Shown in pieces: positions 1-7,608 of a DNA stretch of 64,000 bases. Position numbers and translations under genes: made by a program. The notes under the pieces are model-generated. The model was not told the origin of the DNA and ran no database searches. It was given only the letters and a program-made list of their open reading frames with translations. How positions within the stretch are numbered: position 1 is the first letter of the stretch; the number at the start of each line of letters is the position of its first letter. The stretch is taken from assembly GCF_032477075.1 (NCBI RefSeq), contig NZ_JAWDXO010000013.1, forward strand, positions 11,232-75,231, given 5' to 3'. This stretch comes from Fusobacterium sp. (GTDB taxonomy: Bacteria; Fusobacteriota; Fusobacteriia; Fusobacteriales; Fusobacteriaceae).

Positions 1-1
1 T

Positions 2-556
2 GATGGTGATATAAAAATAGATGGAAAGAGTATATATGATGTAAAATTGGAATCTTTAAGAAAAAATATTGGAATAGTACAACAAGATGTATTCTTATTT
101 ACTGGAACTATAAAAGAAAATATTTTAGTAGGAAATAGTGAAGCAACAGATGATGAAGTAATGATTGCTGCTAAAAAAGCAAATATTCATGGTTTAATAA
201 TGGAAATGCCTGATGGATATAATACTTTTGTTGGAGAGAGAGGAGTAAAGCTTTCAGGTGGACAGAAACAAAGAATTGCCATTGCCAGAATATTTTTAAA
301 AAATCCTCCAATATTGATACTTGATGAGGCAACTTCTGCTCTTGATAATATTACAGAAAGACTTATTCAAAAATCACTTGAAGAGTTATGCAAAGGAAGA
401 ACAACAATAGTAGTTGCTCACAGACTTTCTACTATTCAAAATGCTGATGAAATAATAGTTCTTACTGATAATGGGATAGAAGAAAGAGGAACACATAAAG
501 AGCTTTTAGAGAATAAAGGTTTTTATCACAAGCTTCATAACATGAGTAATTTATAG
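2..556 (+). CDS. ABC exporter, C-terminal ATPase part (5' end outside window)
   Basis: The reading frame is open from base 2, so the gene begins before the window. What remains is the second half of the nucleotide-binding domain of a half-size ABC exporter: Q-loop (QQDVFLF), signature LSGGQKQR, Walker B ILILDEATSALD and the switch His in AHRLST. This order, and the wording of the signature, match MsbA/LmrA-type exporters that carry membrane and ATPase domains on one chain. The substrate cannot be told from this part. A strong hairpin follows the stop codon directly. Confidence 0.9.
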   Translation, partial: DGDIKIDGKSIYDVKLESLRKNIGIVQQDVFLFTGTIKENILVGNSEATDDEVMIAAKKANIHGLIMEMPDGYNTFVGERGVKLSGGQKQRIAIARIFLKNPPILILDEATSALDNITERLIQKSLEELCKGRTTIVVAHRLSTIQNADEIIVLTDNGIEERGTHKELLENKGFYHKLHNMSNL

Positions 557-558
557 AA

Positions 559-582
559 AAGAGAGCACAAGCTCTCTTTTTG
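559..582. terminator. Bidirectional intrinsic terminator
   Basis: GAGAGC-ACAA-GCTCTC (561-576) is flanked by A's on the left and TTTTTG on the right. It separates two convergent genes and can serve both strands. Confidence 0.8.
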
Positions 583-585
583 CTT

Positions 586-1104
586 TTAAGAATTTTTGAT
601 GTTTTTATAAAGATGAATAGTAAAGACAGTTTTAAAATCTGTTGTAACATCTTCAATTTCACTTAAGGGGAACCAAGTATCAACTAAGTCTTCTCCAATG
701 TCTAATTTTAAGTTTTGTGGAGTGATAGAGTCATTTTTTAGCTGTATAATATAAATATATAGAGATTCACTTGTATATCCTGGAGACAGGATCAAAGGTT
801 TTTTAGGATTATAAATAAGATTATAATCATTTTTTAAGTATCCAGTTTCTTCTTCTATTTCTCTTTCTAAAGTGTACAAAGGATTTTCTCCATCTTCCAT
901 TATCCCAGCAGGAATCTCATACATATACCCTTGGAATCCAGGTCTATATTGTTTTACAAGAAGAGCCTTATTTCCAGTTGCATTTAATACAAGAGCAGCA
1001 ATTGCATTAGGTTTATCTAAATATTCCAATTGTATTCCAGTAGTTGGATGTTTTTCAACAGCGATTTTAAGGAATTTTAAGTCTTCCAATTTTTCTAATT
1101 TCAT
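586..1104 (-). CDS. Nudix hydrolase, ADP-ribose pyrophosphatase type
   Basis: The 172-residue protein has a complete Nudix box at residues 67-89 (G67, E73, R81-E82, E85-E86, G88), which binds Mg2+ and places the pyrophosphate for hydrolysis. The preceding VKQYR and YEIPAG segments are typical of the ADP-ribose/NudF branch. The likely role is housekeeping hydrolysis of ADP-ribose or related nucleotide sugars in the cytoplasm. It is a single gene, convergent with the ABC exporter. Exact substrate preference is not visible from sequence. Confidence 0.85.
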   Translation of the reverse strand: MKLEKLEDLKFLKIAVEKHPTTGIQLEYLDKPNAIAALVLNATGNKALLVKQYRPGFQGYMYEIPAGIMEDGENPLYTLEREIEEETGYLKNDYNLIYNPKKPLILSPGYTSESLYIYIIQLKNDSITPQNLKLDIGEDLVDTWFPLSEIEDVTTDFKTVFTIHLYKNIKNS

Positions 1105-1142
1105 TTTATCCCCTTCTTTTTATTTTAGTATATAAATTTATT

Positions 1143-2483
1143 TTAATGTTCTTCATCAAGCTCCTCAAATTTTTTTCTCTCTAAATTTATTGCTTCATAA
1201 AGCTGTTTTTTTCTTTTTAAATATTTCAATCTTTCTTTATCTTTATGATTTTTAATCATATCCATTACAGGAAGAAGAAATCCAGCTACTATACCAGCAG
1301 AAAATCCATTATTATAAAGATTAAGACCTCCATGAACAGTTCCAATACTTTGTACTACTGCAAGGTGAAGCCATCCAGCTACTATTCCCCAGAAAGTTCC
1401 GTATACTCCAGATATTGGAGCAAGAGAAGTACCAAAAAGTCCAGAAAGAGCAACAGTAAATGTATCAGTATTGCTTCCAAATTTAGCAAGGTATACACCT
1501 ATTAAAACAGGAATAGTGTTGAGGAAATGTTTTCCATAAGCTGAGAACCCTACTATAGTAAGAATACCTGCTAAAAGAGGACCATTGAAAGTTTCCCCAA
1601 GTAAAACAACAAACCCCATTGCAACAAATCCCATTATACCCATATTTATGTATGTAAGACCAAAACCATAACGTTGGACATAATCTGCTTTTAATCCTGT
1701 GTCTTCTAAAAGTTTTTTATAACCTGCAAATGAACTTCCATTAATAAAGTAACCGATGATTATAAGGCTCAGAAAGACTCCAGAACAGATTAATTTAAGA
1801 GCAAGGTCATATTCTACTGAAATTATTCGCTGAGGGGTTATTTGGAACTTATACAGCTTTAAAATGGAAGTAATTACAGCACCTAATATCCCACCAGTGA
1901 ATCCTAAGTTATATAAGTTGAACCCTTCATGGAAAGAAGCCATTTTTTTAGCAAGAGGAGTAACAATAAATCCTATTAATATTCCTAAAGCTATAGCATT
2001 AAGATATGATGTATCAGTAGTATCTACTCTGAAAGCAACTTCACTTACAAAAGGAGCAAGAGCACTGGCAAAAGATATAGTAATAAATATTTCTTTAAAA
2101 TCTATGTGTTCATAAAGACTGTAGAGAATCCCTCCAAGATAGAAAGGCAGAATGTTTAAGATGTTTTTACCAAAAAATGAAAATCCAAAAACAGTGAAAA
2201 AAGAAGCAATTATTAATCCATTTATTTCAATTTTTAACATTTTGATGATGGTGAAATTAAATAAAAATATTAGGAAAGCATTCACAAATGAAGCTCCAAT
2301 ACCTCCTATTACAAGGAAATCTGTAATAAGAACAGCTGGAGATGTTATGATTTTTAAAATTCCAGTAAAAATATTTTCTCTTTCATGAATAACATAGCCC
2401 ATAAAGGATATAACGATAAAACCTATCAGAATTCCTGATAAGATTTTTATTTTTTTCATTCTTTTTCTATTAAAATTATCCAC
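1143..2483 (-). CDS. DUF1576 polytopic membrane protein
   Basis: About a dozen hydrophobic segments fill a protein of some 446 residues with two related halves (each with a LYN-G-F-GG-like stretch), ending in a charged tail. The pattern fits the DUF1576 family, known from Fusobacteria and Firmicutes but without assigned function. An upstream ATG at 2498 is open, but the Shine-Dalgarno AAGGAGGG lies inside that extension at 2487-2495 and sits 5 nt before a GTG at 2483, so GTG is preferred. An 18-bp palindrome lies just upstream of the ribosome site. The gene could be a transporter; this is inference from topology only. Confidence 0.75.
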   Translation of the reverse strand: MDNFNRKRMKKIKILSGILIGFIVISFMGYVIHERENIFTGILKIITSPAVLITDFLVIGGIGASFVNAFLIFLFNFTIIKMLKIEINGLIIASFFTVFGFSFFGKNILNILPFYLGGILYSLYEHIDFKEIFITISFASALAPFVSEVAFRVDTTDTSYLNAIALGILIGFIVTPLAKKMASFHEGFNLYNLGFTGGILGAVITSILKLYKFQITPQRIISVEYDLALKLICSGVFLSLIIIGYFINGSSFAGYKKLLEDTGLKADYVQRYGFGLTYINMGIMGFVAMGFVVLLGETFNGPLLAGILTIVGFSAYGKHFLNTIPVLIGVYLAKFGSNTDTFTVALSGLFGTSLAPISGVYGTFWGIVAGWLHLAVVQSIGTVHGGLNLYNNGFSAGIVAGFLLPVMDMIKNHKDKERLKYLKRKKQLYEAINLERKKFEELDEEH

Positions 2484-2502
2484 ACTTCCCTCCTTCATAA
2501 AA

Positions 2503-2520
2503 AATATCTAATTAGATATT
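2503..2520. promoter_or_regulatory. Perfect 18-bp palindrome upstream of the DUF1576 gene
   Basis: AATATCTAATTAGATATT is a perfect dyad with no spacer, placed 8 nt upstream of the Shine-Dalgarno of the minus-strand gene. A site for a dimeric repressor is plausible. No repressor gene is adjacent. Confidence 0.4.
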
Positions 2521-2695
2521 ATTATTTTTTAAGATAAAAGTCAATTATACATTGTATTTAAATTATATATAGGGTTATATTTTTGGATTTAATACATTAT
2601 TGAATAAAAAAGATTATGTCAAAATAAAAAGTACTTAAATTTTTTTTTATTTTAGAATATAATACGGATAGTCTATATTTAAAAGGTGGAAATCA

Positions 2696-2989
2696 ATGGA
2701 ATATTATATATATATTATAAGATGCAGAGATAATTCCCTATATACAGGGATAACTACTGATTTAAAAAGAAGATATAAAGAACATGAACAAGGAATAGGA
2801 GCAAAATATACAAAATCAAAAGGAGTTTTAGGAATAGAAATATTCTTTAAATGTAATGGAAGAAGCGAAGCATCCAAGATTGAGTATTATATAAAAAAAA
2901 TGACAAAGGATCAAAAAGAGAAAGAACTCAATAAAATCAATGGGTTTAAAACGTTGATATTAAGAGATTTAGGAATAATTATAAAATAA
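2696..2989 (+). CDS. GIY-YIG domain protein, UPF0213 (YhbQ) type
   Basis: This 97-residue protein consists of one GIY-YIG nuclease fold: YIYIIRC and YTGIT near the N-terminus, RRYKEH with the conserved Arg, and the SEASKIEYYIKK segment typical of the UPF0213 subgroup. Members are single-domain and thought to act on nucleic acids; physiological roles are poorly known. A ribosome site (AAAGGTGG) precedes the ATG. The gene stands alone, divergent from the DUF1576 gene and followed by the tRNA cluster. Confidence 0.85.
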   Translation: MEYYIYIIRCRDNSLYTGITTDLKRRYKEHEQGIGAKYTKSKGVLGIEIFFKCNGRSEASKIEYYIKKMTKDQKEKELNKINGFKTLILRDLGIIIK

Positions 2990-2992
2990 AAA

Positions 2993-3020
2993 AACTTTTT
3001 TTATTTTTTTAAAAAAAGTT
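2993..3020 (+). terminator. A/T-only hairpin after the GIY-YIG gene
   Basis: AACTTTTTTT / AAAAAAAGTT form a 10-bp stem with an 8-nt loop. There is almost no G:C, so termination strength is doubtful. It lies immediately upstream of the tRNA promoter. Confidence 0.35.
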
Positions 3021-3021
3021 A

Positions 3022-3050
3022 TTGACATAATTTGTTAGTTATGATAATAT
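3022..3050 (+). promoter_or_regulatory. Sigma-70 promoter of the tRNA operon
   Basis: A perfect -35 TTGACA (3022-3027) is separated by 17 nt from TAATAT (3045-3050), about 60 nt before the first tRNA. Confidence 0.75.
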
Positions 3051-3109
3051 AGTAAATGTCCTTGACAGAAAGAGATAAGTTGTAAGAGTTATCAAAAAAG
3101 TCAAAGATT

Positions 3110-3197
3110 GCCTGGATGGCGGAACAGGTAGACGCACGGGACTTAAAATCCCGTGGTACTTAGTACCGTGCCGGTTCGATTCCGGCTCTAGGCACCA
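3110..3197 (+). tRNA. tRNA-Leu (UAA)
   Basis: Class II tRNA with a long variable arm. The anticodon loop CTTAAAA reads UUA. The 3' CCA is encoded. First gene of an eleven-tRNA operon. Confidence 0.95.
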
Positions 3198-3203
3198 TTA
3201 TGT

Positions 3204-3280
<77 letters not shown>

Positions 3281-3302
3281 AACAAAATAATAATAAATAT
3301 AT

Positions 3303-3378
3303 GCGGGATTAGCTCAGTTGGTAGAGCGTCAGCCTTCCAAGCTGAATGTCGCGAGTTCGAACCTCGTTTCCCGCTCCA
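3303..3378 (+). tRNA. tRNA-Gly (UCC)
   Basis: Cloverleaf with anticodon loop CTTCCAA, acceptor GCGGGAT/TTCCCGC (one T-T mismatch at 7:66) and encoded CCA. Confidence 0.95.
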
Positions 3379-3383
3379 AAGAT

Positions 3384-3459
3384 GCGTCATTAGCTCAGCT
3401 GGTAGAGCACACGACTTTTAATCGTGTTGCCACAGGTTCAAATCCTGTATGACGCACCA
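3384..3459 (+). tRNA. tRNA-Lys (UUU)
   Basis: Perfect acceptor GCGTCAT/ATGACGC, anticodon loop CTTTTAA, encoded CCA. Confidence 0.95.
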
Positions 3460-3464
3460 TTTAT

Positions 3465-3541
<77 letters not shown>

Positions 3542-3557
3542 TGTTTTAACTAATTGT

Positions 3558-3634
3558 GGATCCATAGCTCAGTTGGTTAGAGCACTCGGCTCATAACCGA
3601 GTGGTCGCTGGTTCAACTCCAGCTGGATCCACCA
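3558..3634 (+). tRNA. tRNA with CAU anticodon: elongator Met or Ile2
   Basis: Acceptor GGATCCA/TGGATCC and anticodon stem CTCGG/CCGAG with loop CTCATAA; none of the initiator features. CAU also occurs in the AUA-reading Ile tRNA after lysidine modification. The body resembles both elongator Met and Ile2 types, so identity is open. Confidence 0.9.
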
Positions 3635-3642
3635 TTTTTTTT

Positions 3643-3717
3643 GCCCCGTTCGTTCAGTGGTAAGGACATCAGATTTTCACTCTGGCAACAGGGGTTCGAT
3701 TCCCCTACGGGGTACCA
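3643..3717 (+). tRNA. tRNA-Glu (UUC)
   Basis: Acceptor GCCCCGT/ACGGGGT, anticodon loop TTTTCAC, encoded CCA. Confidence 0.94.
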
Positions 3718-3721
3718 CTAT

Positions 3722-3805
3722 GGAAGGTTACCCTAACTGGTAAGGAACCGGTCTTGAAAACCGGCGTCGCAAGACTTCAGAGTTCGAATCTCTGACCTTC
3801 CGCCA
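3722..3805 (+). tRNA. tRNA-Ser (UGA)
   Basis: Class II tRNA, 84 nt, anticodon loop CTTGAAA, acceptor GGAAGGT/ACCTTCC, encoded CCA. Confidence 0.94.
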
Positions 3806-3820
3806 GTATTTCAAATGTTT

Positions 3821-3896
3821 GCCCAGATAGCTCAGTCGGTAGAGCAGGGGACTGAAAATCCCCGTGTCGGTGGTTCGATTCCGCCTCTGGGCACCA
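3821..3896 (+). tRNA. tRNA-Phe (GAA)
   Basis: Anticodon loop CTGAAAA in stem GGGGA/TCCCC; acceptor GCCCAGA/TCTGGGC; encoded CCA. Confidence 0.95.
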
Positions 3897-3909
3897 TTTA
3901 AACTAATAT

Positions 3910-3985
3910 GGTCGCATAGCTCAGTTGGGAGAGCACCTGCCTTACAAGCAGGGGGTCATAGGTTCAAGTCCTATTGTGACCACCA
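3910..3985 (+). tRNA. tRNA-Val (UAC)
   Basis: Anticodon loop CTTACAA; acceptor GGTCGCA/TGTGACC with one G-T pair; encoded CCA. Confidence 0.95.
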
Positions 3986-3994
3986 TATGCCTTT

Positions 3995-4071
3995 GGGGGT
4001 GTAGCTCAGTTGGTTAGAGCGCCTGCCTGTCACGCAGGAGGTCGCGAGTTCGACCCTCGTCACTCCCGCCA
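3995..4071 (+). tRNA. tRNA-Asp (GUC)
   Basis: Anticodon loop CTGTCAC; acceptor GGGGGTG/CACTCCC with one G-T pair; encoded CCA. Last gene of the tRNA operon. Confidence 0.95.
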
Positions 4072-4087
4072 TAATTTAAAAAATACA

Positions 4088-4114
4088 AGACATGCTAGTA
4101 TATGTCTTTTTTTT
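4088..4114 (+). terminator. Terminator of the tRNA operon
   Basis: AGACAT / ATGTCT with an 8-nt loop is followed by a run of T's, 17 nt after the last tRNA. The bases from here to the next gene at 4361 are A+T-rich and show no gene. Confidence 0.8.
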
Positions 4115-4360
4115 ATATTTATTAATAATAATTTCTTTTTAGAATAGACTAAATTTATATTTTACTATTTTCTTAAAATATTATATTTGTTATAATTTAT
4201 TTTTTATTTTAATAGTATAAATGGAATTTTATTGTATAAAAAATAAAAAGCACCTGTCAGTTGTCATAATGAGAAGCTTACTTGGTTGCATGTAAAATGG
4301 GCTTTGTGTTAAAATTAATTAACATAAAAAACCAAAATACATATCTAAGGAGGATTTTAA

Positions 4361-4633
4361 ATGAAAAAAATAGTAATAGGAGCTTTGATGATAGGGTTGC
4401 TTGCAGCTTGTGGAGGTGCAAAAGATAGTTATTCATACAGTGATAAAGTTGCATTATCAAAAAAAGTTATGAATAGTGATTCAAAAGCTATAAAAGAGTA
4501 TGAAGAAATTATGAAAAAACTTTCTGAAAAAGCAACAAAAGGAGATCAAGATGCTATAAAAGAGGCTCAAGAATGGGCAAAAGCTATAGCAGAAGTTTCT
4601 GGAGTAGAAATACCAACTACACCAGCAAATTAA
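4361..4633 (+). CDS. Small secreted lipoprotein, unknown function
   Basis: This 90-residue product begins with a lipoprotein signal peptide: MKK, a hydrophobic stretch and lipobox LLAAC with the lipidated Cys at residue 17. The mature part is short, rich in Lys, Ala and Glu, probably helical, and carries no domain I recognise. A strong ribosome site (AAGGAGG) precedes the ATG. The gene is monocistronic, between the tRNA operon and a convergent small-gene pair. The expected location is the inner or outer membrane facing the periplasm. Confidence 0.8.
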   Translation: MKKIVIGALMIGLLAACGGAKDSYSYSDKVALSKKVMNSDSKAIKEYEEIMKKLSEKATKGDQDAIKEAQEWAKAIAEVSGVEIPTTPAN

Positions 4634-4672
4634 TTTTAATTATATTATACTCAAATATATAAATGTTAGAAT

Positions 4673-4699
4673 GGGGACTTGAAAAATTTTCAAGTCCCC
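4673..4699. terminator. Strong hairpin between convergent genes
   Basis: GGGGACTTGAAAAATTTTCAAGTCCCC is a perfect 27-nt inverted repeat. Neither flank has a good T run, so it may be a stability or blocking hairpin rather than a classical terminator. Confidence 0.55.
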
Positions 4700-4715
4700 A
4701 TATTTAAAAAAAAAA

Positions 4716-5147
4716 TTATTTCTTTTTTTCTTCTTTTTTTTCTGGTTCTTCTATCTTTACATATTCTTTTAATACATCATTTATTTTATATTTTTCTACC
4801 AGTTTATTTATTACTTTTACTTTTTCTTCTCCCAGTTTTTGATTGAATAATGCCTGCTGAAGCTGTGGATATACTTCTATTGTATTTTTATCCTTTAATA
4901 GTTCAGCATTATTCTTATATACTTCTAGTAGTTCATAATCATATACTTGAATTGTTTTTTGTGCTATTGAATTAAGATAGAATTCTATCTCCATATTTAA
5001 TTTTGTCTCCTCAAGATATTTTTTTTCCTCTTCTGTATATTTTTTCTTTTCCATCTCTACAAGAATAGCTTTTCTTACTAATAATTGTGCTATTCCATCC
5101 TTATTATCTTTCAGTAGTTCTAATTCTGCTTTTGTTAATTTTATCAT
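4716..5147 (-). CDS. Cassette protein B, copy 1 (unknown family)
   Basis: I do not recognise this 143-residue protein. It opens with MIKL and a Leu/Glu-rich helix, continues with KDGIAQLLVRKAIL and a charged helical middle, and ends in a Lys/Glu tail; no membrane segment or signal peptide is visible. A longer open frame exists to 5201, but 5147 is chosen because the paralogue at 59724-60140 starts at exactly this residue with the same 44-nt overlap. By eye about 89 percent of the first 131 residues match that paralogue. It overlaps the 3' end of its upstream partner, which suggests translational coupling. Confidence 0.75.
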   Translation of the reverse strand: MIKLTKAELELLKDNKDGIAQLLVRKAILVEMEKKKYTEEEKKYLEETKLNMEIEFYLNSIAQKTIQVYDYELLEVYKNNAELLKDKNTIEVYPQLQQALFNQKLGEEKVKVINKLVEKYKINDVLKEYVKIEEPEKKEEKKK

Positions 5148-5373
5148 TATATTTTTCCTCCAAAATAGTATGTATTCCTTTTTTCTCAAGATCTTTTCCA
5201 TATTTTTTAAAAAGATTTAAGATTATCTCATGATTTGTTTTATATTCCTCTTTCAGTTTTTTTAAACTTTTTTGAATTAATAAATATTCTTTTTCAGTAA
5301 ATCGACACCCAAGAATGGAGTAATTTTTAACTCCACTTCCTAAAGGGCGGCCTCTTTTTCTTTTTTCTATCAT
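5104..5373 (-). CDS. Cassette protein A, copy 1: small basic AT-hook-like protein
   Basis: This 89-residue, very basic protein has KRGRPLGSG at residues 6-14, which contains the GRP core of an AT-hook minor-groove motif, followed by TEKEYLLIQKSLKKLK, a helix-rich stretch. DNA binding is therefore likely but not shown. The ribosome site GGAGG precedes the ATG. The gene overlaps protein B by 44 nt. The paralogue at 60097-60366 is about 62 percent identical by eye, clearly less conserved than the protein B pair. Family membership is unknown to me. Confidence 0.75.
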   Translation of the reverse strand: MIEKRKRGRPLGSGVKNYSILGCRFTEKEYLLIQKSLKKLKEEYKTNHEIILNLFKKYGKDLEKKGIHTILEEKYNDKINKSRIRTTER

Positions 5374-5480
5374 TCTTTGACCTCCTTTAGTAATATTTAA
5401 ATTATTCTCAAATTAATAGCAGCTCTCAATTGATTAGCATTTGTAATTAAATCTTACACCATATTTAATTGATAAGTTCT

Positions 5481-5648
5481 TCATTTGTTTGCTTTTCTTT
5501 TAATTAAGGTAAAAGAATAACTAATTTTTCTTATGAATATTTCTTCTTCAAGTAATGAAAGCTCACCCTCATTATTACAATTTCTGAACTTATCATATAC
5601 TTCATCAAATTTTTGACTTAAAAATACTCTATTTTTATCTATTTTCAT
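5481..5648 (-). CDS. Possible short ORF, 55 residues
   Basis: An ATG at 5648 opens a 55-codon frame with ordinary protein composition (start MKIDKNRVFLSQKFDEVYDK) ending at TGA 5481. The upstream AAGAAG is a weak ribosome site. It lies on the same strand just upstream of the AT-hook cassette. No family is recognised. It could be a real small gene or the remnant of a longer one. Confidence 0.35.
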   Translation of the reverse strand: MKIDKNRVFLSQKFDEVYDKFRNCNNEGELSLLEEEIFIRKISYSFTLIKRKANK

Positions 5649-6047
5649 TTCTTTTTTCTTCTTAAGATTAAATTATTTTTAAGACAGTGTGATTTTATTT
5701 AAACTTAATAAATAAACCTCCTTCATTTTTGACATACAAAAAATCGAAAAAAATGTATAATTCCTTTTAGTAATATATATATTTGTTGATTAAAATAGAT
5801 AAAAAGCAAACTTATTTTATTGGTATAATTGAATTATAACACTAAAAACATTATTTTAAAACAAAAAAATATTTTATAACATCTTAAAATTGTTTTAGAT
5901 AAAAATATTATAAAAAATTTTTAGAATTAAAGAAAATAAAGAAAAAATATTTTCAAGAAATTTTATAAAAAAAATACAAAAAATAAAAAGCAACCATAAC
6001 AATATTTATAGTTGCTTAAATACAATATAAAAATAAAAAATTTTTAT
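5649..6047. other. A+T-rich stretch without a recognisable gene
   Basis: The stretch is over 80 percent A+T. On the minus strand a strong Shine-Dalgarno (AAGGAGGT, about 5716-5723) is followed by no convincing long frame, only an 18-codon one that contains it. Nothing else is supported. Confidence 0.5.
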
Positions 6048-6518
6048 TTAAAATGAATTTAAAATACTTTCAATTTCTTCAGCATTTTTAATAGCTTTTG
6101 TTACAACAGGATGAAACTTAAAAGTTCCAAATAAAACTTTTTTTAGAGATAATGTTTCTAAATCATATTCCTCTCCATTTTCTAGAGTTAAAAATATTTC
6201 TACTCCAGTTGCCATTCCTGGAATAAGAGAATTGATAATTACTTTTTTTGTGGTAATATTGTTAGCATTTATTTCTAATGCTTTAAAGCCTAAAAATGTA
6301 GACTGTAAAAGTGCTATTACTTTTTTTTCTTCATCAATAGCTATTGTTGAATAATTACAATCCCATCTTTTAGTGAAGTTGTAACATTTTTCTTTTGAAA
6401 GGGTTTCCAAACATTTGCCCCTTTTTCCCTTCATAACTATACGAGTGTTTATAAAAACAATAAAAAGATTTCCTAAAATTGCAAAAAGAACAACAAAAAT
6501 AATTGTAAAAAAATTCAT
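6048..6518 (-). CDS. Membrane-anchored protein, unknown
   Basis: The product has 156 residues with one N-terminal hydrophobic segment (MNFFTIIFVVLFAILGNLF) and a soluble domain of mixed strands and helices. An upstream start at 6584 is possible, but AAGGGGG lies 5 nt before the ATG at 6518, and the segment after it makes a natural membrane anchor. No family is recognised. It is on the same strand as the deacylase gene upstream, separated by 130 nt without a clear terminator. Confidence 0.65.
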   Translation of the reverse strand: MNFFTIIFVVLFAILGNLFIVFINTRIVMKGKRGKCLETLSKEKCYNFTKRWDCNYSTIAIDEEKKVIALLQSTFLGFKALEINANNITTKKVIINSLIPGMATGVEIFLTLENGEEYDLETLSLKKVLFGTFKFHPVVTKAIKNAEEIESILNSF

Positions 6519-6648
6519 ATTTCCCCCTTGATGTTTATAGTGACGCCATTGAAAATCATTTAAAGTGAAAAGAATAATTTGCAACTTATTAAGTATAACA
6601 TAATTCAGAAAAAGATCAATTCTATTTAATTAATAATTATTGAAGAGA

Positions 6649-7596
6649 TTATATTTCTCCATAAGCAATGAGAGGGTCATCAATAGCTATAGCTAAAGAT
6701 ATAGTTTCATAAAGAATGATTCCATCAAACTCAGCTTTATAAGTTTCAAGTATATTTCCAAAACAATCTTTTATTTCTCCAAGAAAAGCTCCTTTTTTAA
6801 AAGTATCTCCTGCTTGAAAAGCTGGGTACCAGAATCCATTATGTCTAGATTCAAGATATTTAGAATTATTTATTTCTTTTTGAGGTAAAATTGAGAGATC
6901 AGAACTATTTTCTAATATATTGAAATGCTTTAAAAGATTTCTTATATCTTGTTTATAAGCAGCAACTTCTTCTTTATTCCAAAGTCCTCTTCCACCTCGT
7001 TCTACTAGAAGGGAAGGAACTCCCTGCATAGCTGCAGAACTATACACTCCAGTGACAGAAGAAGATTTTACTCTATAAGATACAGTTAAAGATTTTGCAG
7101 CTTCTATTGAGATTTTTTTTACATTTTCATCAGCAGAACCAGCAAAATAAACAAAAGGCATTACATTTTCTTGAACATCTCCACCATGAAGATCAAAGAA
7201 AAAATCTATATTAGGATAAAGATATTCAGAAAAATTATATGCTATCTTTTCAGAAAGAGTTCCATCCTTATCTCCAGGAAAAACTCTATTAAGATTTTTA
7301 TTATCTTCAGGTATTACAGCAGGAAGTCTTTTGAAGAATCCTGTATAATTGACTGGATGCAAAATGACAACTGTTCCAGAAATATCAGTTGGAGATAATT
7401 CTTGAGCTGTTTCAATAGCAGCCTGTATTCCCACATATTCACAACTATGAACTCCAGAAGAAATAACTATTGTTTTTCCTTCTTTCTTTCCACATATAAC
7501 AGTGATAGGAATATGATATTTAGTTTTCTCTATATTCCAATATCCTTTTTCTTTTTTTCCGCTTTCACATTTTATATTTCCTAAAATAAAACCCAT
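6649..7596 (-). CDS. Zinc deacylase, succinylglutamate desuccinylase/aspartoacylase-like
   Basis: This 315-residue M14-like enzyme shows the zinc ligands H50 and E53 (SGVHSCEYVG) and H137 (FFDLHGGD), the substrate-side N103-R104 of NLNRVFPG, and the probable catalytic E198 in LLVERGG. Members remove acyl groups from N-acyl amino acids or open small amide bonds. The AAGGAG ribosome site supports the start. It is the last gene of a run with the MATE exporter and the NikABCDE-like transporter, so its substrate may be something that transporter brings in. The exact reaction is inference. Confidence 0.8.
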   Translation of the reverse strand: MGFILGNIKCESGKKEKGYWNIEKTKYHIPITVICGKKEGKTIVISSGVHSCEYVGIQAAIETAQELSPTDISGTVVILHPVNYTGFFKRLPAVIPEDNKNLNRVFPGDKDGTLSEKIAYNFSEYLYPNIDFFFDLHGGDVQENVMPFVYFAGSADENVKKISIEAAKSLTVSYRVKSSSVTGVYSSAAMQGVPSLLVERGGRGLWNKEEVAAYKQDIRNLLKHFNILENSSDLSILPQKEINNSKYLESRHNGFWYPAFQAGDTFKKGAFLGEIKDCFGNILETYKAEFDGIILYETISLAIAIDDPLIAYGEI

Positions 7597-7608
7597 AATT
7601 TTCTCCTT

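Noticed and set aside
5729..5761. TTGACA ... TATAAT pair in the A+T-rich gap
   Set aside because: The spacer is 21 nt, too long for a normal sigma-70 promoter, and no gene follows on that strand.
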